A DNA stretch of 23,635 nt from Thiobacillus sp. (GTDB lineage: Bacteria > Pseudomonadota > Gammaproteobacteria > Burkholderiales > Thiobacillaceae): assembly GCF_024708915.1 (NCBI RefSeq), contig NZ_JANJXQ010000233.1, forward strand, positions 1 through 23,635. Reading direction: 5' to 3'. Position numbers and translations under genes: made by a program. Below the pieces are notes generated by a model. The model worked only from the letters and a program-made list of their open reading frames with translations, did no database searches and was not told where the DNA came from. Of the stretch, positions 14,863 to 22,220 are shown piece after piece (within the stretch, counting starts at the first letter, position 1; every line of letters starts with the position of its first letter).

Positions 14863-17283
14863 ATGAAACAGATTTGGGGAACCGGCAGGGTGCGATCGAC
14901 AAGAAATTTGAGCATTTCCGGTTTCGCTTTGATGCTGGGTCTGATGGTGGCGCTCATGGCGGCGGGCTTGAGCCGCATGAGCGTCATGAACGAAAACCTG
15001 GAAGCGATCGTCGGGACGCACAACGCCAAGATGGCGCTGGTCTGGGAAATGCGCCATGCCGCGCGCGAGCGGGCCATGCTCCTGTCCCACATGGTGCATG
15101 CCGCCGATCCCTTCGACCGGGACGAACTCCGGCAGCGTTTCAGCGGGCACGCGGGCCTGTTCATCCAGGCCCGGACCGGCCTCGTGGCGAGCGGATTGAG
15201 CAGCCAGGAGCGGGTTTATCTGGACGACTCCATGCTGTTGGCAAGGCAGGGAGAAAGCGCGCAGAACGCCGTTCTGCTCCTGCTGGACGAAGGCAAGCTG
15301 GACGCGGCGCAGCACCTGCTCTATCGCCAGGTCGTGCCGGTGCAGAACCAGGTCATGGCGCAGCTGACCCTGATGCTCGAATTCCAGCAAGAGGCTACCC
15401 GGATCGCCCAAGACAAGGCCAAGCGCGCTTTCCAGGACGCGCTCCGCCTGATGCTCGTGTTCGGGCTGCTCACCCTGCTGGTGGGCAGCCTGGTCGCTTC
15501 CTACGTGATTCGCCGGGCCTCCGCGATCGAAACCGAACTTCACCAGGAGAAGGAACACGCTCAGATCACCCTCCGCTCCATCGGCGATGCGGTGATCAGC
15601 ACCGACGAGCACGGCGCGGTGACTTTCCTCAATCCGGTCGCCGAACGCATGACAGACTGGACGGATGGCGATGCGCGGGGCAAGGCTTTGACGGATGTTC
15701 TGCACCTCACCGCCGAGGGTAGCGAGGACCCCGTGGAAACCGCCCTGGACCCCCTGCAGATCGGGGCCTGGGTCGAATCGTGCGGCGACTCCAGCCAGCT
15801 CACGGCAAGGAACGGACGACGCTATGCCGTAGAGCTGACGGCCAGCCCGATTCACGCACCCGATGGCCGGATCATGGGCGCGACCCTGGTGCTGCGCGAC
15901 GTCACCAGTTCCCGCGAGCTTTCACGCCAGCTGAGCTGGGCAGCCAGCCACGATGCCCTGACCCGGCTCATCAACCGGACCGAGTTCGAGCGCAGGCTGG
16001 AATGGTTGCTGCAGGATGCGCGCACGCTGCGGCGCGAACACGCGCTGCTGTACCTGGACCTGGATCAGTTCAAGATCGTGAACGACACCTGCGGACACGT
16101 CGCAGGAGACGAATTGCTGCGCCAGCTGACGGCCCGGCTCGCCGAAAAAATGCGCAGCAGCGACAGCCTGGGCCGGCTGGGCGGCGACGAATTCGGCCTG
16201 CTGCTGGAAAACTGCCCGCTGGACAAGGCGGCCGACATGGCGGAAATGCTCAGAAGCACCGTCGCCCAATTCCGCTTCATGTGGGAAAACAAGCCCTTCG
16301 ATGTCGGCGTCAGCATCGGCATGGCGCCCATTACCGCCGATTCCGGCACTGCCGCGCAATTGTTGAGCACGGTGGACGCCGCCTGTTATGTGGCCAAGGA
16401 CAAAGGGCGCAACCAGGTGCACATTTTCGAGCCGGACGACCAGGAGACCACGCAGCGCACCGGTGAAATGAGCTGGTCCCAGCAGCTCTCGCAAGCCATC
16501 CAGGAAGACCGCCTGCTGCTGTATGCGCAAAAGGTCATGCCCCTCGCCGCGCACTGCGGGCAAAAGCCGCATCTGGAAATACTGGTGCGCATGGTGGGCG
16601 AGGCGGGCCAACTGGTGCCGCCGATGTCCTTCATTCCCGCCGCCGAGCGTTACGGCATGATGCCCGCCCTGGATCGCTGGGTCATCCGCAACGTATTGGC
16701 GAGGCTGTCCCGGCGCCCGGCGGTTTCCGTGGATTCCAGCTGCGCCATCAATCTGTCCGGCCAATCGCTGGGCGACAAGGCCATGCTGCCGTACATTCTG
16801 GCGCAGTTCGAGCAGACCGGGGTGCCGCCGCAGCATGTCTGCTTCGAGATCACCGAGACCGCCGCCGTGGCCAATCTGCGCGCAGCCGCCGAGTTCATAC
16901 AGACCCTGCGCGATCCGGGCTGCCATTTCTCGCTGGACGATTTCGGCAGCGGCATGTCCTCGTTCGGCTACCTGCGGCAGTTGAACGTGGACTACCTCAA
17001 GATCGACGGCGCGTTCGTACGCAACATGCGCGAGGATGCCACCGACCGCGCCATGGTGGAGGCAATCAACAATATCGGCCACGTCATGGGCCTGCGCACC
17101 ATCGCCGAATATGTGGAGGACGCCGCCACCGCTGAATTGCTGCTCGGCATGGGCGTCGATTATGCCCAGGGCTACGCAATCCACCGCCCCGAGCCGCTGA
17201 CCGACGACTTCATCCTTCTGCTGGATGGCCGCCCGAGCGGAGCGGCCAGGCCGCCGCCCGCACCTGTTTGCGGTAACGGTTGA
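14863..17283 (+). CDS. Membrane-anchored PAS-GGDEF-EAL cyclic-di-GMP signalling protein
   Basis: This 806-residue protein may make or degrade the second messenger cyclic-di-GMP. It has a membrane segment at about 18-36, an extracytoplasmic four-helix sensor-like region (about 40-190), a second membrane segment (195-217), a PAS domain (about 232-350) and a GGDEF domain. The GGDEF residues are intact at 440-444 and the product-inhibition site RSSD is at 431-434. The EAL domain spans about 540-785. Its signature is EIL (572-574) in place of EAL; ITE (663-665), LDDFGSG (691-697) and YLKIDG (711-716) are kept. The ATG at 14863 is preferred over an upstream TTG at 14797 because it places the first membrane segment near the N-terminus; neither has a good ribosome binding site. 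Which activity dominates cannot be told. Confidence 0.9.
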   Translation: MKQIWGTGRVRSTRNLSISGFALMLGLMVALMAAGLSRMSVMNENLEAIVGTHNAKMALVWEMRHAARERAMLLSHMVHAADPFDRDELRQRFSGHAGLFIQARTGLVASGLSSQERVYLDDSMLLARQGESAQNAVLLLLDEGKLDAAQHLLYRQVVPVQNQVMAQLTLMLEFQQEATRIAQDKAKRAFQDALRLMLVFGLLTLLVGSLVASYVIRRASAIETELHQEKEHAQITLRSIGDAVISTDEHGAVTFLNPVAERMTDWTDGDARGKALTDVLHLTAEGSEDPVETALDPLQIGAWVESCGDSSQLTARNGRRYAVELTASPIHAPDGRIMGATLVLRDVTSSRELSRQLSWAASHDALTRLINRTEFERRLEWLLQDARTLRREHALLYLDLDQFKIVNDTCGHVAGDELLRQLTARLAEKMRSSDSLGRLGGDEFGLLLENCPLDKAADMAEMLRSTVAQFRFMWENKPFDVGVSIGMAPITADSGTAAQLLSTVDAACYVAKDKGRNQVHIFEPDDQETTQRTGEMSWSQQLSQAIQEDRLLLYAQKVMPLAAHCGQKPHLEILVRMVGEAGQLVPPMSFIPAAERYGMMPALDRWVIRNVLARLSRRPAVSVDSSCAINLSGQSLGDKAMLPYILAQFEQTGVPPQHVCFEITETAAVANLRAAAEFIQTLRDPGCHFSLDDFGSGMSSFGYLRQLNVDYLKIDGAFVRNMREDATDRAMVEAINNIGHVMGLRTIAEYVEDAATAELLLGMGVDYAQGYAIHRPEPLTDDFILLLDGRPSGAARPPPAPVCGNG

Positions 17284-17360
17284 ACGCGCGCAGGGATATG
17301 TCGATGGCCGGCAATGCCGCGCGATGGCCAGCGCATGCTCGCCGGTGAGCGGCGTCGCAA

Positions 17361-17369
17361 TGGCATAAT
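17361..17369 (+). promoter_or_regulatory. Extended -10 element before the SUMF1-type gene
   Basis: TGG followed by CATAAT (17364-17369, 5 of 6 to TATAAT) gives an extended -10 layout. No clear -35 is seen. Transcription from about 17376 would leave a short leader before the ATG at 17395 and would exclude the upstream ATG at 17314. Confidence 0.3.
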
Positions 17370-17394
17370 CAAACCCTGCACGCACCCCGTCCTC

Positions 17395-18270
17395 ATGATC
17401 CCCGACTTCCCCACCGCCGCCCTGCCCGACACCTTCGCCATGCACGAGGGTGAACTGATCGCCTTGCAAATGCGCGCCGCACGCGCGTTGGGACTGCCCG
17501 ATCCGCATTTCCGGGACAGCCTGCCCGACGGAACGCCCGCGCCCGCGCTGATCGTCGTTCCCGCGGGCACATTCGAATACGGCGCCGCCGCCGAGGAAAA
17601 TGCGCCGGCCCAGGAACGCCCGCGCCGCACCGCCCTGATCGAACGCAGTTTCGCCATCGGCGTTTATCCGGTCACCACCGAAGAATTCGAAGCCTATGCC
17701 CGCGCCACCGGCTGGCAGCGGCGCACGGAGCTGTTGTGGTTGTCCGGCCGCAAGCCGGTCGTCAACGTGCGGCAGAGCGATGCGCGCGATTATTGCGCCT
17801 GGCTCTCCCGGCAGACCGGGCAGCGCTACCGTCTGCCTACCGAGCAGGAATGGGAATACGCCTACCGCGCCGGGGCCGCAAGCGCCTACCCGCAGGGCGA
17901 CCGCATCACCCCGGCAGAGGCGCGCTACAACACCCGCCAGGATTTCGACGCCGTGCGCGCCCGGCGTCCGCGCCTGCTGTCGCGCTGTTTCGTCCGCTGC
18001 GGCGCCATGGAGGTCGGCAAATTGCGCCCCAACCGCTGGGGCCTGCACGATATGCCGGGCAATGTGTGGGAATACACGGCCAGCCCCTGGACGCGCGACC
18101 ATGCCAGCCTGCCGGAGCGCCCCCTGCCCGGCAAACCGCAAGCCGTCGTCGCCAAGGGCGGGTCGTGGTTCGACGGCCCCGAAGACTGCCGTGGCGCCGC
18201 ACGGCGGCGGCGCCTGGAAAACGAGCTGGACATCAATCTTGGATTTCGCGTGGCGCGCGATGTTTATTGA
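17395..18270 (+). CDS. SUMF1/EgtB/PvdO-fold protein (formylglycine-generating-enzyme-like)
   Basis: This 291-residue protein has a sulfatase-modifying-factor fold. Visible hallmarks are VPAGTFEYG, ERSFAIGVYPVTTEEFEAYA, a YRLPTEQEWEYAYRAG block, NRWGLHDMPGNVWEYTASPW, KGGSW and a closing NLGFRVARDV. Family members include formylglycine-generating enzymes, EgtB and PvdO, and others with no known activity. The copper-binding cysteine pair of true formylglycine-generating enzymes does not appear: the KGGSW region reads FDGPEDCRGAARR, with one cysteine out of register. Sulfatase activation is therefore unlikely. No signal peptide is seen from this start. The ATG at 17395 is chosen because a -10-like element lies just upstream; 17314 is an alternative. 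It sits 111 bases after the GGDEF/EAL gene, so the two could be functionally linked. Confidence 0.8.
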   Translation: MIPDFPTAALPDTFAMHEGELIALQMRAARALGLPDPHFRDSLPDGTPAPALIVVPAGTFEYGAAAEENAPAQERPRRTALIERSFAIGVYPVTTEEFEAYARATGWQRRTELLWLSGRKPVVNVRQSDARDYCAWLSRQTGQRYRLPTEQEWEYAYRAGAASAYPQGDRITPAEARYNTRQDFDAVRARRPRLLSRCFVRCGAMEVGKLRPNRWGLHDMPGNVWEYTASPWTRDHASLPERPLPGKPQAVVAKGGSWFDGPEDCRGAARRRRLENELDINLGFRVARDVY

Positions 18271-18352
18271 TTCGGCCAGATGAAGTTTGAAGTGGGATCA
18301 AGGTTCGGCCTGCCCGGGCTGTGTGTGTCAGCACTGGAGGCCGAATCAATAA
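18264..18352. repeat. Inverted-repeat element A (89 bases, 14-bp perfect ends)
   Basis: TTATTGATTCGGCC at 18264-18277 is perfectly inverted at 18339-18352. The left arm includes the stop codon of the SUMF1-type gene. The 61-base interior contains a further TTCGGCC at 18304-18310 and no open frame of note. No T-run follows, so it is not an obvious terminator. The ends resemble those of the next element (shared TATTGA-N2-CGG). Confidence 0.7.
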
Positions 18353-18369
18353 GCATTGAAAACAGCGTT

Positions 18370-18456
18370 CTATTGAGACGGGCCAACGAACCGGTCAAAG
18401 CATGATGCCGTGAAAAATACAATGCGGGTTCAAACATCATCGGGCCGTCTCAATAG
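18370..18456. repeat. Inverted-repeat element B (87 bases, 12-bp perfect ends)
   Basis: CTATTGAGACGG at 18370-18381 is perfectly inverted at 18445-18456, and the match continues for two more bases after one mismatch. It lies 17 bases after element A and is almost the same length. The interior holds an A-rich stretch (TGAAAAATACAATG) but no gene. A pair of miniature elements without transposase, or binding sites for one protein, are both possible. Confidence 0.65.
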
Positions 18457-18527
18457 CCTTGCCATGTGGACCGCGGCAGGCCGGGATTGCCGGACGATCA
18501 TCCAGTCACGACACTAGCAACGCACCC

Positions 18528-19416
18528 ATGCCAGCCCTTCCCTCAGAAACCGATATTTTTATCGCCGAACTCGATGCCGCGGTCGAGGCGCATATGGAAT
18601 GGAGCCGCCGGATCCTGCGCTGCGCCGTGCTGCGCACGACCCCGGGCGAAGACGTGATCGACCCACTGGCGCACACCCTTTGCCGTTTCGGGGACTGGCT
18701 CATGGCGAACCGGGCCGAATTCGAGGCGCTTGACGCGCCATCCTCGCGCTGCGTGGACGCGGTTCACAAAACCATGCATGACGCGATTCGTTCCATCTGC
18801 ACCCGAGTGCTGGCCGGCCAGCCAGGCAAGCATGCCGACCTGGAGACATTCGAGCAGTCGCAATCCGAACTGCTCGTCCTGCTGGCCCGCTTCAAGACAC
18901 TGATTCTTACCCAGGCCGTGCGGCACGATCCGCTGACCGGACTACCCCTGCGCTACAGCATCGAAAACGATTTCGCCCTGTACCGCAAGGAAGCCCGGCG
19001 CAACCGCACCCTGCTGTATGTCGCGATGATCGATGTGGACCATTTCAAGCCGGTCAACGACACCCATCCATGGCCATCAGGTGGGCGACATGGTTTTACG
19101 CCAGCTGGCCGGCATCCTGAAAGGCACTCTGCGAAGCAACGAACCCTTGTATCGTTTCGGCGGGGAAGAATTTCTCTGGCTGTTGCAATGCAAGTCGGCC
19201 GCAGAGGCCGAGCAGTCCGCGCAACGCCTTCTGAGTGCGGTCCGCGGCGCCGCCGTGCCGATTCCCGATGGCGCCCTGCTGGCGCTGACCGTCACCCTCG
19301 GCCTGGCCCGGGTGCGCGAGCAGGATGACCTCTCCAGTGCCATCATGCGTGCCGATCTGGCGCTTTACGATGGAAAGAAAAGCGGGCGCGACCGTTACGT
19401 CATCGCCGATCCCTGA
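18528..19416 (+). pseudogene. dgcZ: DgcZ/YdeH-like zinc-sensing diguanylate cyclase, frameshifted
   Basis: The N-terminal half matches the CZB zinc-binding domain of E. coli DgcZ, with zinc ligands at His22, Cys52, His80 and His84 (AHMEWS, LCRFGDWL, VHKTMH). A GGDEF domain begins at HDPLTGLPLRYSIE. At 19064-19071 the four bases CCAT are repeated, which shifts the frame just after FKPVNDTH. The first frame then runs through 85 or so unrelated residues to a stop at 19328, giving a 266-residue product. The remaining catalytic part, with GHQVGD and YRFGGEEF, continues in another frame to 19416. Removing one CCAT restores a normal protein of about 295 residues. The I-site is degenerate (RSNE). As read, it cannot make active cyclase unless frameshifting or repeat slippage repairs it. 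Confidence 0.88.
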
Positions 19417-19434
19417 TCGTGCCGCCGCAGCGGC

Positions 19435-20400
19435 TCAGATCGCCAGTTCTTCCTCGGCCTGGAGCAGCGTCTGGGCCAGCCGCTGGCCGCTTTCCCAGGC
19501 GCGTTCGATTCCCGCGCCGGCGATGCTGTCGCCAATCAGGGCGACCCGGTTCTCGCGGTCGCCCAGCCAGTAGCCGCCGACCGAAGTTTGCGGCAAGGCG
19601 TGGCGCCACAGGTGGGAGGCTTCGACGTCAACCGGGCATGGCAGGCCGAGCAATCCCATCAAGGCCGAAGCAGCACGGTTGCTGGCCTCCTCGATCGAGG
19701 CTTCGAAGTAGGTTTCGGCGAATTCGTGGCTGCTGTACACCGCCCACAGGCCGGGGCCGTTGAATGCCTGGCGCACCGCCAGATTCAGCAAATGGTCGTC
19801 GAACTTGACGACGTCCGCCGCCGGGCCGCCTTCCCAGCGCATCAGGAACGACCAGATCGGACGATAGCGCACTTCGCCCAGGCGCTCGCGCAGCAGCGGC
19901 AGCGCATCGAGCATGGGGATGGCCTGCGGGGCGGGGACGCTGCTAATGATGCAATCGTAATCGCCAAGAGCCTGGCCGTTTTCCAGGACAATCGTGCGCG
20001 GCTGCAACGCCGCAACCGGGCTCAGGGTATGCAGGCGCGCATCGCCCAGCAGATGGTGCACCAGTTGCGAAGGCTCGATGGTGGGCCGGTAATGGTTTTG
20101 CAGCTGCGCCTGCGCCCACGACACGGCGGCACGCCCCTGCCAGATGTTGCCGCGCACCGGCGCAACCCAGCCCTGGCGTACCCAGTCGCGCAGCTGGCTG
20201 CGGAAAGGATCGCGCCGTGCCGAAAGAAACGGGCTCGCCAGCGACGCCCAGCCCTGTTCCATGCGCCGGGTCGACAAACGCCCGCCGGCGCCGCGCGCCT
20301 TGTCGTAGACGTCGACATCCCAACCCGCCGCGGCGAGCTTTCCTGCGCAGCTGGCGCCGGCGACGCCGGCGCCGACTATGCCTGCTCTAAGTCTTGTCAT
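19435..20400 (-). CDS. Renalase-like FAD-dependent oxidoreductase
   Basis: This 321-residue flavoprotein starts with a dinucleotide-binding motif (AGIVGAGVAGASCAGKLAAAG, 6-26), then VDVYDKARGAGGRLSTRR, which is typical of the bacterial renalase/COG3380 group of NAD(P)/FAD-binding amine-oxidase-like proteins. A closing GDSIAGAGIERAWESGQRLA block binds the flavin in this fold. Renalase relatives oxidise misreduced nicotinamide dinucleotides, but many bacterial members are uncharacterised, so the substrate is open. A ribosome binding site AAGGG precedes the ATG by about nine bases on the minus strand. It lies 83 bases after the GNAT gene, across a hairpin, and converges on the dgcZ-like pseudogene with only 18 bases between them. 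Confidence 0.85.
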   Translation of the reverse strand: MTRLRAGIVGAGVAGASCAGKLAAAGWDVDVYDKARGAGGRLSTRRMEQGWASLASPFLSARRDPFRSQLRDWVRQGWVAPVRGNIWQGRAAVSWAQAQLQNHYRPTIEPSQLVHHLLGDARLHTLSPVAALQPRTIVLENGQALGDYDCIISSVPAPQAIPMLDALPLLRERLGEVRYRPIWSFLMRWEGGPAADVVKFDDHLLNLAVRQAFNGPGLWAVYSSHEFAETYFEASIEEASNRAASALMGLLGLPCPVDVEASHLWRHALPQTSVGGYWLGDRENRVALIGDSIAGAGIERAWESGQRLAQTLLQAEEELAI

Positions 20401-20417
20401 GCTTTTTTCCCTTGTTG

Positions 20418-20434
20418 CGGCCGCATGGCGGCCG
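20418..20434 (-). repeat. Short GC hairpin between the GNAT and FAD oxidoreductase genes
   Basis: CGGCCGC at 20418-20424 pairs with GCGGCCG at 20428-20434 around a three-base loop. On the minus strand it is followed by an A-run and not a T-run, so it is unlikely to terminate the upstream gene. It could modulate read-through or protect an mRNA end. Confidence 0.4.
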
Positions 20435-20483
20435 GTTTGTTGCTTGCCTTGCGGCTTTCAAATCCAATGATCGCGGCCACGGG

Positions 20484-20924
20484 CTACCGGTTCCGGTCGG
20501 CGCATGTCTTCTGCATGGATACATGCGGTATGCCTGCTTCTTCGTATTCCTCGCCCACAACGACGAAACCGGCTCGCGCGTAGAACCCGGCCGCATGGGT
20601 TTGCGCACTGAGCCTGACGGTGCGGTGTCCGCGCGCCTGCGCCGCCTGCAAGGCTGCGGCCAGCAAGGCCTGGCCGACGCCGCGCCCGCGCCAGGCCGGC
20701 AGCACCGCCATGCGTCCGACATGGCCGTCGGGCAGCAGACGGGCGCAGCCGATCGGCAGCGCTTCCCCGGCGATGGCCAGCAGGTGCAGCGAACGCGCGT
20801 CGTGCGCGTCCCATTCCAGCGCCTCGGGCACGCCCTGCTCGTCGATGAAGACCGCGCGGCGTATCGCGCTCAAGCGTCGCGCATCGCGCGCCCAATCGGT
20901 TTCGAGCAGCGTGAAGGCGGCCAT
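20484..20924 (-). CDS. GNAT family N-acetyltransferase (ElaA/YjcF-like)
   Basis: This 146-residue GNAT-fold acetyltransferase should transfer an acetyl group from acetyl-CoA to an unknown amine. The acetyl-CoA binding motif A is visible as GRMAVLPAWRGRGVGQALL, with the R-G-x-G-x-G/A core near residues 79-84. The ending FYARAGFVVVGEEYEEAGIPHVSM is characteristic of the small ElaA/YjcF-like subgroup. The N-terminal IRRAVFIDEQGVPEALEWD also fits that subgroup. The start lies three bases after the stop of the MFS gene, so the two are very probably cotranscribed and perhaps translationally coupled. No specific substrate can be named. Confidence 0.9.
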   Translation of the reverse strand: MAAFTLLETDWARDARRLSAIRRAVFIDEQGVPEALEWDAHDARSLHLLAIAGEALPIGCARLLPDGHVGRMAVLPAWRGRGVGQALLAAALQAAQARGHRTVRLSAQTHAAGFYARAGFVVVGEEYEEAGIPHVSMQKTCADRNR

Positions 20925-20927
20925 GAT

Positions 20928-22220
20928 TCAGGCGCCGCCGCGAGCAAACCGCCGCGCCGCGCGATGGCCGCGCGCGGCCTGCACGCCGCGCAAGGCCCAC
21001 AGCCCGGCAACGAAATAACTGCCGGTGATCAGCAGGGACTGGCGATGGTCGCCTTGGGTAATCCAGCTGGCTGCGCCGTAGGTCAGCGGCCCGAGGATGG
21101 ACGCGAGCTTCACCGCCAGCCCCCACAGCCCGAAGAATTCGGCCTGCTGCGCGGGCGGCGCCAGCAGCCCGACCATCGCGCGCCCCGCCGACTGCGACGC
21201 CCCCATGCACAGCCCGGCCAGATTGGCCGCCACCCAGAACATGCGTTCGTCGGGCGCGCTCCAGGCCAGCAGCACCATCGCGATCCAGCCGGCCAGCGTG
21301 AGCGCAATCGCCCGCACATGCCCGATGCGGTCCTGCACATGGCCGAACGCGAAGGCGCCGAGCGCGGCGGTGACGTTGACGACCAGCACCAGCTGGATCG
21401 TCTGCCGGGTGTCGAAATGGAACACCTGGCTGGCGTAGATCGCCGCCAGCACGATCACCGCCTGGATGCCGGCCTGGTACAGCACAGTGCAGACCAGAAA
21501 ACGCTTCAGATCGGGCAGACGTTCCAGGTGGCCCAGGGTATGGCGTACCTGCGCCCACGCACTCTTCGCCGTGCGGCCGGGCTGCGGCACGGCGCGTTCG
21601 CGCAGCAACAGCAGCGTTGGCAGGCTGGCGAGCAGGAACAGCGCCGCGGTGATCAGCATGGTCACCGGCACGAATTCGGCCGCGCCCTGCCCTTGCCCTT
21701 GTGCGTGGCCGATATACGCGAGGCTCGCGCCGAGCGACACCAGCCCGCCGACATAGCCGAGCGCCCAGCCCCAGCCCGACACGCGGCCGAGCGCGCGCGG
21801 CCGCGCCAGTTCCGGCAGGAAGGCGGCGATCAGATTTTCACCGGTGCCGAAGAAATAATTGGACAGCACCAGCGCCGCAATCGCCAGCACCAGCGCGCCC
21901 GGCGAAGCGAAGTACAAGGCCGCGGTAAAGCCGACGCAGCCCAGCGTGGTCAGCCACAGCAGCTTTTTCTTGCGGGCGTGCGCGTCGGCCCAGGCGCCGA
22001 TCAGGGGCGCGGTCAGCATCACCAGCGCGTAGGACACCGAGAGCGCCAGCGTCCACACGAAAGTCGCCCACGGCGCATCGCCAGCGACGACCGCGACGAA
22101 ATACGCACTGAACACTGCGGTGATGACGACGGTCGTGTAGCCGGAATTGGCGAAGTCGTACATCGCCCACGCCCACACCTCGCGCCGGGACACGCCCGGC
22201 CGCAGCAGCAGCCCCGCCAT
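20928..22220 (-). CDS. MFS transporter, UMF1/Atg22-like family
   Basis: This 430-residue membrane protein has about twelve hydrophobic segments. The N-terminal WAWAMYDFANSGYTTVVITAVFSAYF is the signature of UMF1-type (Atg22-like) major facilitator proteins. GAWADAHARKKKLL is the conserved cytoplasmic loop between segments two and three. Fungal Atg22 exports amino acids from the vacuole; the bacterial substrates are unknown. The start codon overlaps the stop of the upstream ABC transporter gene as TGATG, which suggests translational coupling. The frame stays open much further upstream inside the ABC gene, but the ATG at 22220 with the standard N-terminus is the right start. Confidence 0.9.
   Translation of the reverse strand: MAGLLLRPGVSRREVWAWAMYDFANSGYTTVVITAVFSAYFVAVVAGDAPWATFVWTLALSVSYALVMLTAPLIGAWADAHARKKKLLWLTTLGCVGFTAALYFASPGALVLAIAALVLSNYFFGTGENLIAAFLPELARPRALGRVSGWGWALGYVGGLVSLGASLAYIGHAQGQGQGAAEFVPVTMLITAALFLLASLPTLLLLRERAVPQPGRTAKSAWAQVRHTLGHLERLPDLKRFLVCTVLYQAGIQAVIVLAAIYASQVFHFDTRQTIQLVLVVNVTAALGAFAFGHVQDRIGHVRAIALTLAGWIAMVLLAWSAPDERMFWVAANLAGLCMGASQSAGRAMVGLLAPPAQQAEFFGLWGLAVKLASILGPLTYGAASWITQGDHRQSLLITGSYFVAGLWALRGVQAARGHRAARRFARGGA

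Noticed and set aside
15922..18141. Long antisense open frame over the GGDEF/EAL and SUMF1-type genes (739 codons)
   Set aside because: The composition is that of a codon-position mirror, and both plus-strand genes carry conserved motifs.
18264..18456. Integron attC-like site or CRISPR-like repeats
   Set aside because: There are only two imperfectly related inverted pairs, no core site of the integron type, no regular spacers, and no integrase or cas gene nearby.
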